A stretch of 64,000 bases of DNA from Nocardia cyriacigeorgica NBRC 100375 (GTDB lineage: Bacteria; Actinomycetota; Actinomycetes; Mycobacteriales; Mycobacteriaceae): positions 1 through 64,000 of the forward strand of contig NZ_BAFY01000328.1 in assembly GCF_000308555.1 (NCBI RefSeq), read 5' to 3'. The translations under genes and the position numbers were made by a program. Of the stretch, positions 16,850 through 24,994 are shown piece by piece; position 1 is the first letter of the stretch; each line of letters begins with the position of its first letter. Under the pieces are notes generated by a model that was not told where the DNA came from, made no database searches, and saw nothing but the letters and a program-made list of their open reading frames with translations.

Positions 16850-18117
16850 TGGACGAGCACCTCGAACGCAACTTCGACACCCAGAACCGTCGCCTCGACG
16901 ACATCGAATCGACCCTCCGCGCACTGCTCGACGGCCGCGACGTCGACCCGCTCCCGGTCCCGGAAACCGCCTGCCCACAAAGCTACGAACAACTGACCCA
17001 CGAAAACGACCGCCTCCGAGCCGACCGCGGCTGGGTCGAGATCGACCTCGACGCCGCGCTGACCGCCGAACAACGAGCCGCGTTCGAACGCTGGCGAAGC
17101 AGCACCCGAAGCGAATGGAGCACAGCCGATCTCGCTGCGGTCGGCGTTGCCGGACTGATCGGAATGACCGCCACGTGGTTCGACACCCGAGTCGACGCCG
17201 GCGTTCTCGGGCAACTCCAGAAGCTCGGTCGAACGAAACTGCTCCGGACATGGGACAAGGCCGGCAAACGGCTACCCATCGATTACATGGGTCCGGGCTT
17301 CGGCGGCAAGGCTCATCGAGTTCGCTCCGCCGGCCACGACCTGTTCCGGATCTTCGAATCCACCCGGCAGATCATGGACGCCGAATTCCGCGGCACCCGC
17401 TGGGCCGACGGCAAAAAGTCGACCGTCCGAGTCTCCGGTCGCTTCCGAGGTGACCTCGACAACGTCGCCGACGCCCTGATCGTCCTGCTCAAACACCTGG
17501 CTGCCGACATGGTCACCCCCATGGGCCTCCCCATGCCCGGCTCATCCCTGCTCTACGAGCTGAACGACCGCGAGCTGAGAAAGCTCATCCACCAGGCATA
17601 CCAGGGCACCTCCACCGGGAACGGCCTCAACCTGCGCTCCGGAATCCTGTCCGCCGGATTACCCGCGATCTGCACCGAGGTGATCATCCGGCTGCACACA
17701 CACGCGGCCGCCTACGAGCTCACCGGCTCGACAGCTCTGGACCCAGCCCAGAAGTCCCTCCGAGCCGAGCTCCTGCTCGCCGCTCACTCGATGGTGGGCG
17801 CCGCGTCGATAGGCAAGTCCGTCGCCCGAGCTCTCAGCTTGGACGGCGACAAGAAGTATGCGGCGGTGCGTCATGTGAACGTGCCGGTCCTGCTGAGGAC
17901 GGCTGGACTGGCGGCGGTCGTGGTGCGCGACGCCAGGTCAAGGGGCGCAAGCGGCGCGGCTTCGTGGAATGAGTTGATGTCGAGGACGACGGCGCAGTCG
18001 TCGCTCGTGACAGCGGTGGAGTTGGCGCGGGTGATGGAGGACGGGGAGGGTTCGAATTCGCAGCCGCTCGATATAAAGCCCTGGTTGGCCCGCTTGGGCG
18101 ACGTTAGCGACGGGTAA
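16849..18117 (+). CDS. Unknown protein coupled to the 15722 membrane protein
   Basis: A 422-residue protein whose ATG overlaps the stop of the preceding gene (TGATG), a strong sign of translational coupling. It starts with a short coiled-coil-like helix (LDDIESTLRALLDG), has a weak hydrophobic segment LAAVGVAGLIGMTATWF (about 100-116), and a central block GPGFGGKAHRVRSAGHDLFRIFESTRQIMDAEF (written in parts: GPGFGGKAHR, HDLFRIFEST) that looks conserved. The C-terminal half is helical. No catalytic motif is visible. With the upstream gene it forms a two-component module of unknown function; conflict or envelope roles are both possible. Confidence 0.7.
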   Translation: MDEHLERNFDTQNRRLDDIESTLRALLDGRDVDPLPVPETACPQSYEQLTHENDRLRADRGWVEIDLDAALTAEQRAAFERWRSSTRSEWSTADLAAVGVAGLIGMTATWFDTRVDAGVLGQLQKLGRTKLLRTWDKAGKRLPIDYMGPGFGGKAHRVRSAGHDLFRIFESTRQIMDAEFRGTRWADGKKSTVRVSGRFRGDLDNVADALIVLLKHLAADMVTPMGLPMPGSSLLYELNDRELRKLIHQAYQGTSTGNGLNLRSGILSAGLPAICTEVIIRLHTHAAAYELTGSTALDPAQKSLRAELLLAAHSMVGAASIGKSVARALSLDGDKKYAAVRHVNVPVLLRTAGLAAVVVRDARSRGASGAASWNELMSRTTAQSSLVTAVELARVMEDGEGSNSQPLDIKPWLARLGDVSDG

Positions 18118-18241
18118 GTGTACCCAGGCACAGGCCCTACGTGGGCGGCCCGCGACTGCCCACGCATGGGTTTCGAGCGCCGATAGATACCGTAACCAGC
18201 AGAGATGGCACGCTTTTCGGCTAGTCGGCAGGATGGAGCGC

Positions 18242-18985
18242 ATGCCCGCAGCTTCCGAGAGTTCGGTCAAGGCCCCCGAAGTGCCCGTGGAAAATGACTA
18301 CGACAGCTTCGCCGAGGGCTACACAGCCGAAACCGAAAACAACCTCATCAACGGCTATTACGCGAGACCTGCGATCATCACGCTCGCCGGAGATGTGGCC
18401 GGTAGACAGATCCTCGACGCAGGTTGCGGCTCCGGCCCGATATTCGCAGCGCTGCGTGACCGAGGCGCCATCGTGACCGGCTTCGACTCCAGCGCCAAAA
18501 TGGTGGAGTTGGCCCGGCGGCGCCTCGGTGCGGACGCCGCACTACACGTCGCCGATATCACCGGCCCGCTTCCGTTTCCCGACGGCGCCTTCGACGACGT
18601 CATCGCGTCACTGGTGCTGCACTACCTGGAGGATTGGGCCGCGCCGCTGGCCGAATTGCGGCGCGTACTCAAGCCCGGCGGTCGACTGATCGTGGCCGTC
18701 AACCATCCCTTCGTCTTCAAGCTGGGCTATCCCGACGCCGACTACTTCGCCACCGTCAAGCACTCCGAGGAGTACACCTTCGACGGTCAGAAAGCCGTGC
18801 TCACCTACTGGCATCGGCCACTGCACGCGATGACGGACGCATTCACCGCAGCCGGCTTCCGCACAACAGTGGTCAGCGAACCACCACCGGCGCCGGAGGC
18901 TCGGGACGTCTTCCCCGACACTGTGCCGAAGTCCTCATCCGGTAGGTTCCTGAGCTTCCTGTTTTTCGTTCTGGAAGCCACCTAG
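18242..18985 (+). CDS. Class I SAM-dependent methyltransferase
   Basis: A 247-residue cytosolic enzyme. Motif I ILDAGCGSGPI (about 58-68), the acidic end of strand 2 (GFDSSAKMVELAR), motif II FPDGAFDDVIASLVLHYL and motif III LRRVLKPGGRLIV identify a UbiE/Methyltransf_11-type fold. The substrate is not evident; the C-terminal half (YWHRPLHAMTDAFTAAGF) resembles small-molecule methyltransferases. AGGATGGAG lies right before ATG 18242; the ATG at 18233 is an alternative three codons upstream. The stop overlaps by 4 bases the end of a small convergent frame on the minus strand. Confidence 0.85.
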   Translation: MPAASESSVKAPEVPVENDYDSFAEGYTAETENNLINGYYARPAIITLAGDVAGRQILDAGCGSGPIFAALRDRGAIVTGFDSSAKMVELARRRLGADAALHVADITGPLPFPDGAFDDVIASLVLHYLEDWAAPLAELRRVLKPGGRLIVAVNHPFVFKLGYPDADYFATVKHSEEYTFDGQKAVLTYWHRPLHAMTDAFTAAGFRTTVVSEPPPAPEARDVFPDTVPKSSSGRFLSFLFFVLEAT

Positions 18986-19161
18986 CGAGCCCTGCGTCGT
19001 ACCCGGTGCGCGCCCTTCGGAAAATCTCGCGAATCAGCCCGAACGGTGGCGAACCGGCTTGTATCCTCGGCGATCGCGTCCTCACACAGGAACGGTCTGC
19101 GATCGGCGAACCACGCGATGGCCTCCTGCTGGCGGACGAGCATTTGCTCTGCGGTGCACAC
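18982..19161 (-). CDS. Small hypothetical protein
   Basis: A 59-residue frame starting with GTG 19161, nine bases after a clear AAGGAGA ribosome site. The product starts MCTAEQMLVRQQEAIAWFA, is rich in charged residues and ends in a basic tail (HRVRRRAR). No family is recognised. It converges on the methyltransferase gene, overlapping it by 4 bases, and is divergent from the NIPSNAP gene at 19235. The ribosome site is the main evidence that it is real; it might also be a remnant of a longer gene. Confidence 0.4.
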   Translation of the reverse strand: MCTAEQMLVRQQEAIAWFADRRPFLCEDAIAEDTSRFATVRADSRDFPKGAHRVRRRAR

Positions 19162-19234
19162 AGACTCACTCTCCTTATTGAAAAGTTTTCCACGCCATCG
19201 AGCTGCCCCGACGCCACTGATGAAGGAAGCGGAT

Positions 19235-19534
19235 ATGCCACGAACAACCCAGTTGCGCACATACACGATCCGCGAAGGTCTCCTGGACGATTGGGCGGTC
19301 AAGTGGCGAGACCTGGTGGTTCCGTTGCGCCTGGAACTCGGCTTCGAGATCGGTGGTGCCTGGGTCGATCACGAACGTAGCCAGTTCATCTGGCTGATCA
19401 CCTATGAGGGTGATGACACGTTCGAGGAAGCCAATAAGCGGTACTGGGCATCGCCGAGACGAGAAGCGCTCGGACTTGATCCCGCGGACTACCTGATTGC
19501 GCGGGATGTCCGGGCGGTAGAAGCTGTTCAGTGA
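19235..19534 (+). CDS. NIPSNAP family protein
   Basis: A 99-residue protein beginning with TTQLRTYTIREGLLDDW and containing LRLELGFEIGGAWVDHE, FIWLITYEGDDTFEEA and a final SPRREALGLDPADYL. This is the ferredoxin-like NIPSNAP dimeric alpha-beta barrel pattern, common in actinobacteria as stand-alone proteins of about 100 residues. Their biochemical role is mostly unknown; related dimeric barrels bind small hydrophobic or heme-like ligands. ATG 19235 follows GAAGGAAGCGG. It stands alone on this strand, downstream of the methyltransferase gene. Confidence 0.8.
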   Translation: MPRTTQLRTYTIREGLLDDWAVKWRDLVVPLRLELGFEIGGAWVDHERSQFIWLITYEGDDTFEEANKRYWASPRREALGLDPADYLIARDVRAVEAVQ

Positions 19535-19623
19535 GCAGGACCAGTCCCGAGGATCGCTGACGCCGATGCTCAGCGTTTGCCCTCAGGCGTTCTGATCGTC
19601 AATGTCGTCTACGCATCGGACGC

Positions 19624-19818
19624 CTATTCGCTCAGGTAGCGCTCGACCTCGCCGAGAGAAGCCGATTCGAACAGCCGCTCAGCGTCGTCGAGGTCCACGA
19701 GAGTCCAGCGGTTGGGTTGTTTCGGCTCGGCAATCAGCTGGTACCCGGCGCGGCGGGCACGTGCCATCAGGAAGCACAGGCGGGCGGTGTCCGGGGCGAC
19801 CCGGTGATCGTCGGTCAC
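19624..19818 (-). CDS. Tiny hypothetical protein, last gene of a four-gene operon
   Basis: A 64-residue protein starting at GTG 19818, which overlaps the stop of the preceding gene as GTGA. It has a helix with ARLCFLMARARRAGYQL, then WTLVDLDDAERLFES and ends EVERYLSE. The pattern of a basic helix followed by a short beta hairpin and a final amphipathic helix suggests a folded domain, but no family is recognised. A longer in-frame start to 19902 exists but would overlap the whole preceding gene. Overlap with its neighbour supports translation. Confidence 0.55.
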   Translation of the reverse strand: MTDDHRVAPDTARLCFLMARARRAGYQLIAEPKQPNRWTLVDLDDAERLFESASLGEVERYLSE

Positions 19819-19970
19819 TGCGGCCTCCCGTTTGTGGTCTGCCACTTCCGCAAGGCCTCGGCAATGCGCGTCAATTCGGTGAGGTTCGGTGGTGGTTGGC
19901 AACCCAGACGGACTCTCGGTGCGGGTATCCGGGTTCGGCCGGGCTCACGTCGCGGCAGTTCGTCGAGCAT
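19815..19970 (-). CDS. Tiny hypothetical protein with perfect ribosome site
   Basis: A 51-residue frame starting at ATG 19970, four bases after GGAGGT. It encodes a short basic, proline-rich start (MLDELPRREPGRTRIP) and a helix LTELTRIAEALRKW. It ends at TGA 19815, overlapping the next start by four bases. The frame is too short for most gene callers, but both its ribosome site and its coupling to the next gene are clear. Function unknown; it belongs to the small operon divergent from the XRE regulator at 20951. Confidence 0.6.
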   Translation of the reverse strand: MLDELPRREPGRTRIPAPRVRLGCQPPPNLTELTRIAEALRKWQTTNGRPQ

Positions 19971-19989
19971 GTGTACCTCCGGGTACTGG

Positions 19990-20190
19990 TTAGAAACCCA
20001 TATGCGGGCGGTCGGCCGGCACCATGCGGTGCGCGGCTACCAGGCGGGCTTTGGCTTGTTGCTTGATCGGGCAGACCGCGATCGGGCATTCGATGTGCTG
20101 CTGCATGACCGCGTGGGCGAGTTCGATGGTCATCGTCGGCACGCGGCGGTGTTCGGTGATGGAGAGCCCGAACGTGCCCGGTGACGTCAT
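19990..20190 (-). CDS. Tiny hypothetical protein with CPIxxCPIK motif
   Basis: A 66-residue protein whose ATG at 20190 overlaps the stop of the 20187-20693 gene (ATGA). It contains IECPIAVCPIKQQAK (about 33-47), where two cysteines five apart could bind a metal together with the nearby histidines. No known family. Its position in a run of overlapping genes and the coupling to the upstream frame make it credible. Confidence 0.55.
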   Translation of the reverse strand: MTSPGTFGLSITEHRRVPTMTIELAHAVMQQHIECPIAVCPIKQQAKARLVAAHRMVPADRPHMGF

Positions 20191-20693
20191 CGGACGGGCA
20201 CGTAGGTCGGGATGCTGCGCCAGCCGGTGCGGGCGGTACAGGCGCGGATCGAGTCGATGACTGCCAGCCCGGATGGGCGGATGGTGCAGGGCGGGAGGTG
20301 GATCCAGCGGCGGAAGAGCTCGCCGCGGTCGCTGGGGGAGGGGAGCGCGATGGTGGCACCGGTTCGGACGATGGATACGTTGAGGCGGAACATCTCGGCG
20401 AACAGGGCAGTCTCGTCGGGAATGTCGGGCTCGACGAGGAAACTCCAACGGCCCGACCGGACATGAGAGATGATCGGCCCGCCGCCGATGCCGGCGTCGT
20501 GGTTGCGGCAGCGGTCCAGGTCGGATTTGACGGCGAGCCCGAGGGCCGCTGGCATCATCAGCGCCCAAACCTGCTCTGCTCGTAGAACAATGCGGCCGAG
20601 TTCGGGTGGGTGAATCCATGCCGGCAGGCCGCAGACGTCGCGGTAGTACTGGCAGCGAGTGCGTGGCGTGTCGCCGAATGGAACATGCTCCAT
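20187..20693 (-). CDS. Hypothetical protein, first gene of small operon
   Basis: A 168-residue cytosolic protein starting at ATG 20693 (GAAGG upstream), so the longer frame to 20825 is not used. It has CQYYRDVCGLPAWIH near the N-terminus, a GLAVKSDLDRC segment, then GPIISHVRSGRWSFLVEPD and RRWIHLPPCTIRPSGLAVI. The central part recalls small actinobacterial proteins encoded next to XRE/DUF397 regulators, some related to DNA primase/polymerase N-terminal regions, but I cannot confirm that. It heads a run of four genes with 4-base overlaps or short gaps and is divergent from the regulator at 20951 with a 257-base gap. Confidence 0.6.
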   Translation of the reverse strand: MEHVPFGDTPRTRCQYYRDVCGLPAWIHPPELGRIVLRAEQVWALMMPAALGLAVKSDLDRCRNHDAGIGGGPIISHVRSGRWSFLVEPDIPDETALFAEMFRLNVSIVRTGATIALPSPSDRGELFRRWIHLPPCTIRPSGLAVIDSIRACTARTGWRSIPTYVPVR

Positions 20694-20950
20694 GGCAAGG
20701 ACCTTCGGAGTTCGAGGGGTTGATGGGAGCGCCCGGCCCGGTGCGATGACGGACACACCAGAGCGGGAGTTACGGAACGGTTTCGGGGCGTCTCCCTGCC
20801 GGGCGCAGATCCAGTTGACCACCATCGAGAGCCGTCGGGAACATTCCTGAGGGATTTTTCGCGATCCGGCGGCGAAAGTTCCCGAGCACCGTCACAATTG
20901 GTTCCAGTACGAACCCGAATCGTCCGCGCAACCCCTTACGGAGCACCACG

Positions 20951-21844
20951 ATGACCGCGAGTTCGACCACGACCAACTCCACGCTTCCCCGTCGCATTCT
21001 CGCGGGACTACTCCGTGAGAAGCGGATAGCCGCCGGGATCTCCGTGGAGGCCGCCCGGCAAGCGATCGGCGTCTCGAAGCAGACGTTCTGGAGGATGGAG
21101 ACCGGGCAGCCGACGAAGATCAATCCGCTGTTCATCAGCCATCTGGCGCAGATGTACCGGGTGGACGCCAGGGATACCGAGGTACTGCTGGGCCTGACTG
21201 AGGAGACGCACGCGAAGGGCTGGTGGCACGCCTTCGGGGAGGCGATCCCGAAACACTTCGACCTGTATGTCGGCCTCGAAGACGCCGCCAAGAGCTTCAG
21301 CTCGTACCACACGATGCTGCTGCCGGGCCTGCTGCAGACCATGGACTACCGACGTGAGGTGATCTGGGCAGAGTTCCCCGGCATGACAACCGAGGAGGTG
21401 GATCTTCGACTGGAGCTGCACAAGAGGCGGCTCGAGCGGCTGCACAGCCGAGAGAACCCACTGGAGCTGAACGTGTTGCTGGACGAATCGGTGCTTCGCC
21501 GCCGGATCGGGTCGCCGCAGATCATGGCGGACCAGCTGAACCATCTGCTGGCGACCGACCAATTGCCCCACGTATCGATCCGCGTCGTGCCGCTTGACGG
21601 CCGGCGGCACAAGGGCGTCGTCACCGGCCACTTCGTCATCCTGGAGTTCCCGAACCACCCGACGGCGAACCTCACCGACCCACCGGTCATCTACGTCCAG
21701 GGCTTTACCGGCGCGCTATACCTGGACAAGCGTGCAGAGTTCGAGCAGTACCGCGATGCGTATGCTGACATTCAGCGTGTCGCGTTGGATGAGGCCGAGA
21801 GCCGTCGGTGCATCCAGGCAATAGCAGAGGAGTGGGTTCGGTGA
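20951..21844 (+). CDS. XRE-family regulator with DUF5753 domain
   Basis: A 297-residue DNA-binding protein. The helix-turn-helix covers about residues 18-75, with SVEAARQAIGVSKQTFWRME as its core, followed by DUF5753 (about 110-285), recognisable by HTMLLPGLLQTMDYRREVI, LDESVLRRRIG and HVSIRVVPL. This is the standard regulator of actinobacterial XRE-DUF397 pairs, including those linked to development and antibiotic control in Streptomyces. ATG 20951 follows GGAG. Its stop overlaps the DUF397 gene start (GTGA). It probably regulates itself and the divergent small operon at 19624-20693. Confidence 0.9.
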   Translation: MTASSTTTNSTLPRRILAGLLREKRIAAGISVEAARQAIGVSKQTFWRMETGQPTKINPLFISHLAQMYRVDARDTEVLLGLTEETHAKGWWHAFGEAIPKHFDLYVGLEDAAKSFSSYHTMLLPGLLQTMDYRREVIWAEFPGMTTEEVDLRLELHKRRLERLHSRENPLELNVLLDESVLRRRIGSPQIMADQLNHLLATDQLPHVSIRVVPLDGRRHKGVVTGHFVILEFPNHPTANLTDPPVIYVQGFTGALYLDKRAEFEQYRDAYADIQRVALDEAESRRCIQAIAEEWVR

Positions 21845-22044
21845 GCGTTGATCTATCGGGAGCGCGTTGGTTCAAGAGCAGCCACAGCTCGGGGAGCCAG
21901 GAGTGCGTCGAGGTCGCTCATGTGGACGCGGGTGTCGGGGTGCGTGACTCGAAGAACCCCACCGGCCCCGCCCTCGTCTTCACCCCGGTGGCCTGGGGTG
22001 GTTTCACCGCCGCTGTCCGGCGCGGCGAACTCGGGCCGGCCTGA
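21841..22044 (+). CDS. DUF397 domain protein
   Basis: A 67-residue protein of the DUF397 family: WFKSSHSSGSQECVEVAH near the start, GVRDSKNPTGPALVF in the middle and WGGFTAAVRRGEL at the end. The GTG at 21841 overlaps the regulator's stop, so the two are translationally coupled. DUF397 proteins partner the preceding XRE regulator and are thought to modulate its activity; some pairs behave like toxin-antitoxin modules. The short length and full motif set show it is intact. Confidence 0.9.
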   Translation: MSVDLSGARWFKSSHSSGSQECVEVAHVDAGVGVRDSKNPTGPALVFTPVAWGGFTAAVRRGELGPA

Positions 22045-22105
22045 CTCCTGGTCGGGGGCCGGCCAGGCTCGGGATCGCATTCGAAGAAGAGCGGCGCGGT
22101 CACAA

Positions 22106-22600
22106 GTGAGGGCGACGACAATCTTGGTCCGCGGTGCCGTTGCGGCATGCGTCCTGTTCGCACCGATCGCCTGCACAATGCCGGGAACGGATCCACAGTC
22201 GGAGGGAACCGCGACAAACCGATACGGCGACACTCGGACCGACACTGCTCCGTTGGTGAAGTACTTCCCCGCCATCGGCAATCCCGAGTCGGCACAGTGG
22301 GTCACGTGGAGTAACGCGCCGGAGCGCGCACCCGGCCCCACGATCTATTGGATCGAAGCGGTCATCAGGCTGACCCCGGCCGATGCGGACCGGCTTCGGT
22401 ACACCTACGATCCGCCGCCGGCCCCGACGAGCCCCAGGCTCACATCGCAGATTCAGCAGGCAGTCCCACCGGGCCGCTACCTGTCCGGCCTCGAGCTCGA
22501 CCGGGCGCTGCGGAGTGGACCGGAGTGGCGCGGGAACGCCACCGGATACCTGCAGGAGGGCGCACCGATCCTGGTGCTGATGGGATCGGCTGGAGGTTGA
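22106..22600 (+). CDS. Exported lipoprotein-like protein, unknown function
   Basis: A 164-residue protein starting with GTG 22106. It has a short basic start, a hydrophobic segment (VRGAVAACVLFAPIA) and a cysteine at about 23, resembling a lipoprotein signal with a non-standard lipobox (PIAC). The mature part includes YFPAIGNPESAQWVTWS, YWIEAVIRLTPADADRL and YLSGLELDRALRSGPEW, a layout I do not recognise. It follows the DUF397 gene by 61 bases and may be cotranscribed with it. It is convergent with the RelE-UvrD gene (26-base gap). Confidence 0.65.
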   Translation: MRATTILVRGAVAACVLFAPIACTMPGTDPQSEGTATNRYGDTRTDTAPLVKYFPAIGNPESAQWVTWSNAPERAPGPTIYWIEAVIRLTPADADRLRYTYDPPPAPTSPRLTSQIQQAVPPGRYLSGLELDRALRSGPEWRGNATGYLQEGAPILVLMGSAGG

Positions 22601-22626
22601 TTTCCGGCAGCCGGAGACAACACAGC

Positions 22627-24858
22627 TCACGGTGTGTCGGTCCGCTGGATCACCACCAGCTCGTCGCGGGCGCGGCTCGCGGAGACGTAGAGGAGCGACC
22701 TTTCGCGCAACAGCGCATTCGGGTTCTCGCTCTGCTCGATGGTGGCTTTCCCGATGGTTGCGGTGAACTGTGGCCCAACTCCGGTGAGGATGACTCGCGA
22801 GAACTCCATTCCCTTCGCGCGGTGCATGGTGAGCACCGGGACATATCCGGCACCGATGGAGTGTTCTTCGTATTCGGCAGCATCGATGCCGTGTCGGCAC
22901 AGATACCGTGTCACGAACTTGCGGCGCTGACGACTACGAGTCAGTACCGCCAGCGTATTCGGTGCATGACCTGCTGCCAGCCATTCCCGGAGCCGGGCCG
23001 CGATGGCCGCGAGCTCCTCGGAGGCAGGCAGCGTCAGGATGACCGGCGGCGGTCCGAGGCGCGCCGACCGGTATCCGGTGGTCGAGTCCAGCTCGCCTTC
23101 GAGGTCGAGATAAGGCCCGTCTGCCAGGAGGTTCACCGCGAAACGCAAGGTCTGCTCGGTGGTCCGGTAGTTCAAGGTCAACCTGCGCGATCGTCCTACG
23201 ATGTTGATACCCAGATCGCTCAGGCACAGTGGCTCGGTGAAGATCCGTTGGTGTGGATCCTCCGCCACGAAGAGGTCGTCCGGGCCCTCGTCTGCCATAG
23301 CACGGAGGAATGCCCAATGTGTGGCGTCGAGATCTTGCCCTTCATCCACCAGAACGTGATCAGCGATCCTTTCCGCAGTTGTCTCCGCACGCAGTCGCAG
23401 GCACTCCGCTGCGACCGCTAGGACTTCTGGATAACTGGCGAAGCGCCGACGCCTGCAGATCTCGCGGAATTCCTCGACGGTCTGCCATATCCGGACCCGT
23501 TGCGCACGAGTCAAACGAACCTTCCGGCCGCGACGCGGTATTCGCAGATAGTCGGCCTTTGTACGCACTCGCCGAGCGAGAAACACATTGATGTATTCGC
23601 TGTCGAGGAACTCGGCGGACCCGACTCGCTGATCTGGATCTTTGTCGAGCCCGGTGGCTTTCGAAGCCCTGGACCACGCATCGTGGATCGTGCGGTCGCG
23701 AGCGCGGGTGCGCAATGCCGCCGAGGTACGCCTCCCGAGCACATCTGATACCAAGGTATCCAGGTCGTCAGCGTGGTTCACGATATCGTGGGCGAGCTTG
23801 TCGATGCTGCGCACATAGATTCCGGCACCGCCGACAGAGCAGGCAAGCGCGACATCCGGATCGAGTGTTCGCAGGTTCTGATCGAGCACTTGCGCAAGCC
23901 CTGTGTTGAACGTTGTCAGAAGGATTCGCGCGTTCGGGTTGCGCTTCCAGAGCCGGTATGCGCGGTGAATCAGCACGACGGTCTTACCCGTGCCCGCACC
24001 ACCGTACAGTCTGAAAACGCCGTTGTAGTGCCGTTCGGCGTAGCGACGCTGCACAGGGTGCAGAAAGGTTCGCCACGCTGTGAAATCGCCCTCTTCGATG
24101 ACCCGGCGCAATTCCTGGGTGTCGTCGCCGATGTAGGCGAAGTGCATCTTCGAGGTCGGATGGTCGAGCGCGGCCACGATTCGGCGCTCTTCGTCCAGTG
24201 CGTGGTTTACGCCTGTGGTACCGAGGTGGTATCGTCGGCGGATTTCGTCGATCGATCCGCCTGCAGCCAGCTCCAGCAGAACCTCCCGCTGCCAGCTGCC
24301 CGCTTCGATTCCGGCGGAGTGTGCGATATCGGTGAGGGTGGCGTGGTCGGTGGCGGCGATCGCCCGCTCGGCGATCGCCCGATCGAGGCCGAGGTTGTCG
24401 ACGAGATCGCCGGCGGTGTGTCCGTAGCCGGCGAGGATCGAGGGGAGTGGCTGTGCCCCGGGAGCCACGTCGCGGCCGGTGTACTCGAGGCGGGCGGCGG
24501 TGCTCGCGCGGGCGCCGCTGTCATCGATCACACACTCGAGCACACCGGACACGGAGTTGACGCGAAGCATCGAGTTCTGGGCGGCCGCTCGTGCATCCTC
24601 GTGCTTCCACGCGCCGGTGAAGATATAGGTGGTGTTGCCTTCGGCCGGGTCGATACGGAACACGATGGCGCTGTGGTGGCTGTCGATCCGGCCGAGTCGG
24701 ACTCGGTGGTCGCGGGCGTTGTCGACCTGCTCGAGGGCCTGGGAAGCAGCCGAGCCGTTAGCGGTGCGAATGTGGTCCAGAAAGTCGTAGATCTTGGATT
24801 TCGCGGCAGTGCTGAGCTGCCGGGCGCCCGTGATGCGGGCAAGGACTATGTCGGCCAT
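22627..24858 (-). CDS. RelE-like/UvrD helicase fusion (Gabija GajB-like position)
   Basis: A 743-residue fusion. Residues about 15-105 resemble a RelE/HigB-type toxin fold: AAKSKIYDFLDHIR, then DHRVRLGRIDSHHSAIVFRI and YIFTGAWKHEDA. A helical linker (about 140-270) precedes the SF1 helicase: Walker A YGGAGTGKTV at 285-294, VLVDEGQDLDATHW, RLTLNYRTTEQ, LTMHRAKGMEF and YVSASRARDEL. ATG 24858 follows GGGAGGTG. It lies 136 bases downstream of an OLD-type ATPase gene in the same direction, the gene order of Gabija (gajA-gajB), although GajB is shorter and has no RelE part. A full paralogue is at 42775-45021. Helicase assignment is firm, defence role inferred. Confidence 0.85.
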   Translation of the reverse strand: MADIVLARITGARQLSTAAKSKIYDFLDHIRTANGSAASQALEQVDNARDHRVRLGRIDSHHSAIVFRIDPAEGNTTYIFTGAWKHEDARAAAQNSMLRVNSVSGVLECVIDDSGARASTAARLEYTGRDVAPGAQPLPSILAGYGHTAGDLVDNLGLDRAIAERAIAATDHATLTDIAHSAGIEAGSWQREVLLELAAGGSIDEIRRRYHLGTTGVNHALDEERRIVAALDHPTSKMHFAYIGDDTQELRRVIEEGDFTAWRTFLHPVQRRYAERHYNGVFRLYGGAGTGKTVVLIHRAYRLWKRNPNARILLTTFNTGLAQVLDQNLRTLDPDVALACSVGGAGIYVRSIDKLAHDIVNHADDLDTLVSDVLGRRTSAALRTRARDRTIHDAWSRASKATGLDKDPDQRVGSAEFLDSEYINVFLARRVRTKADYLRIPRRGRKVRLTRAQRVRIWQTVEEFREICRRRRFASYPEVLAVAAECLRLRAETTAERIADHVLVDEGQDLDATHWAFLRAMADEGPDDLFVAEDPHQRIFTEPLCLSDLGINIVGRSRRLTLNYRTTEQTLRFAVNLLADGPYLDLEGELDSTTGYRSARLGPPPVILTLPASEELAAIAARLREWLAAGHAPNTLAVLTRSRQRRKFVTRYLCRHGIDAAEYEEHSIGAGYVPVLTMHRAKGMEFSRVILTGVGPQFTATIGKATIEQSENPNALLRERSLLYVSASRARDELVVIQRTDTP

Positions 24859-24994
24859 GTCACCACACCTCCCACCGTTACTGCCGCACCCGACACATTG
24901 TCAACTGCCGGGTTGCCGTCCGCGTATCGGGCAACCGGTCCACCGTCGGGCACTGATACGCGGTCTGCGATCGCCCTCGGTCCGCGACCGCCGG

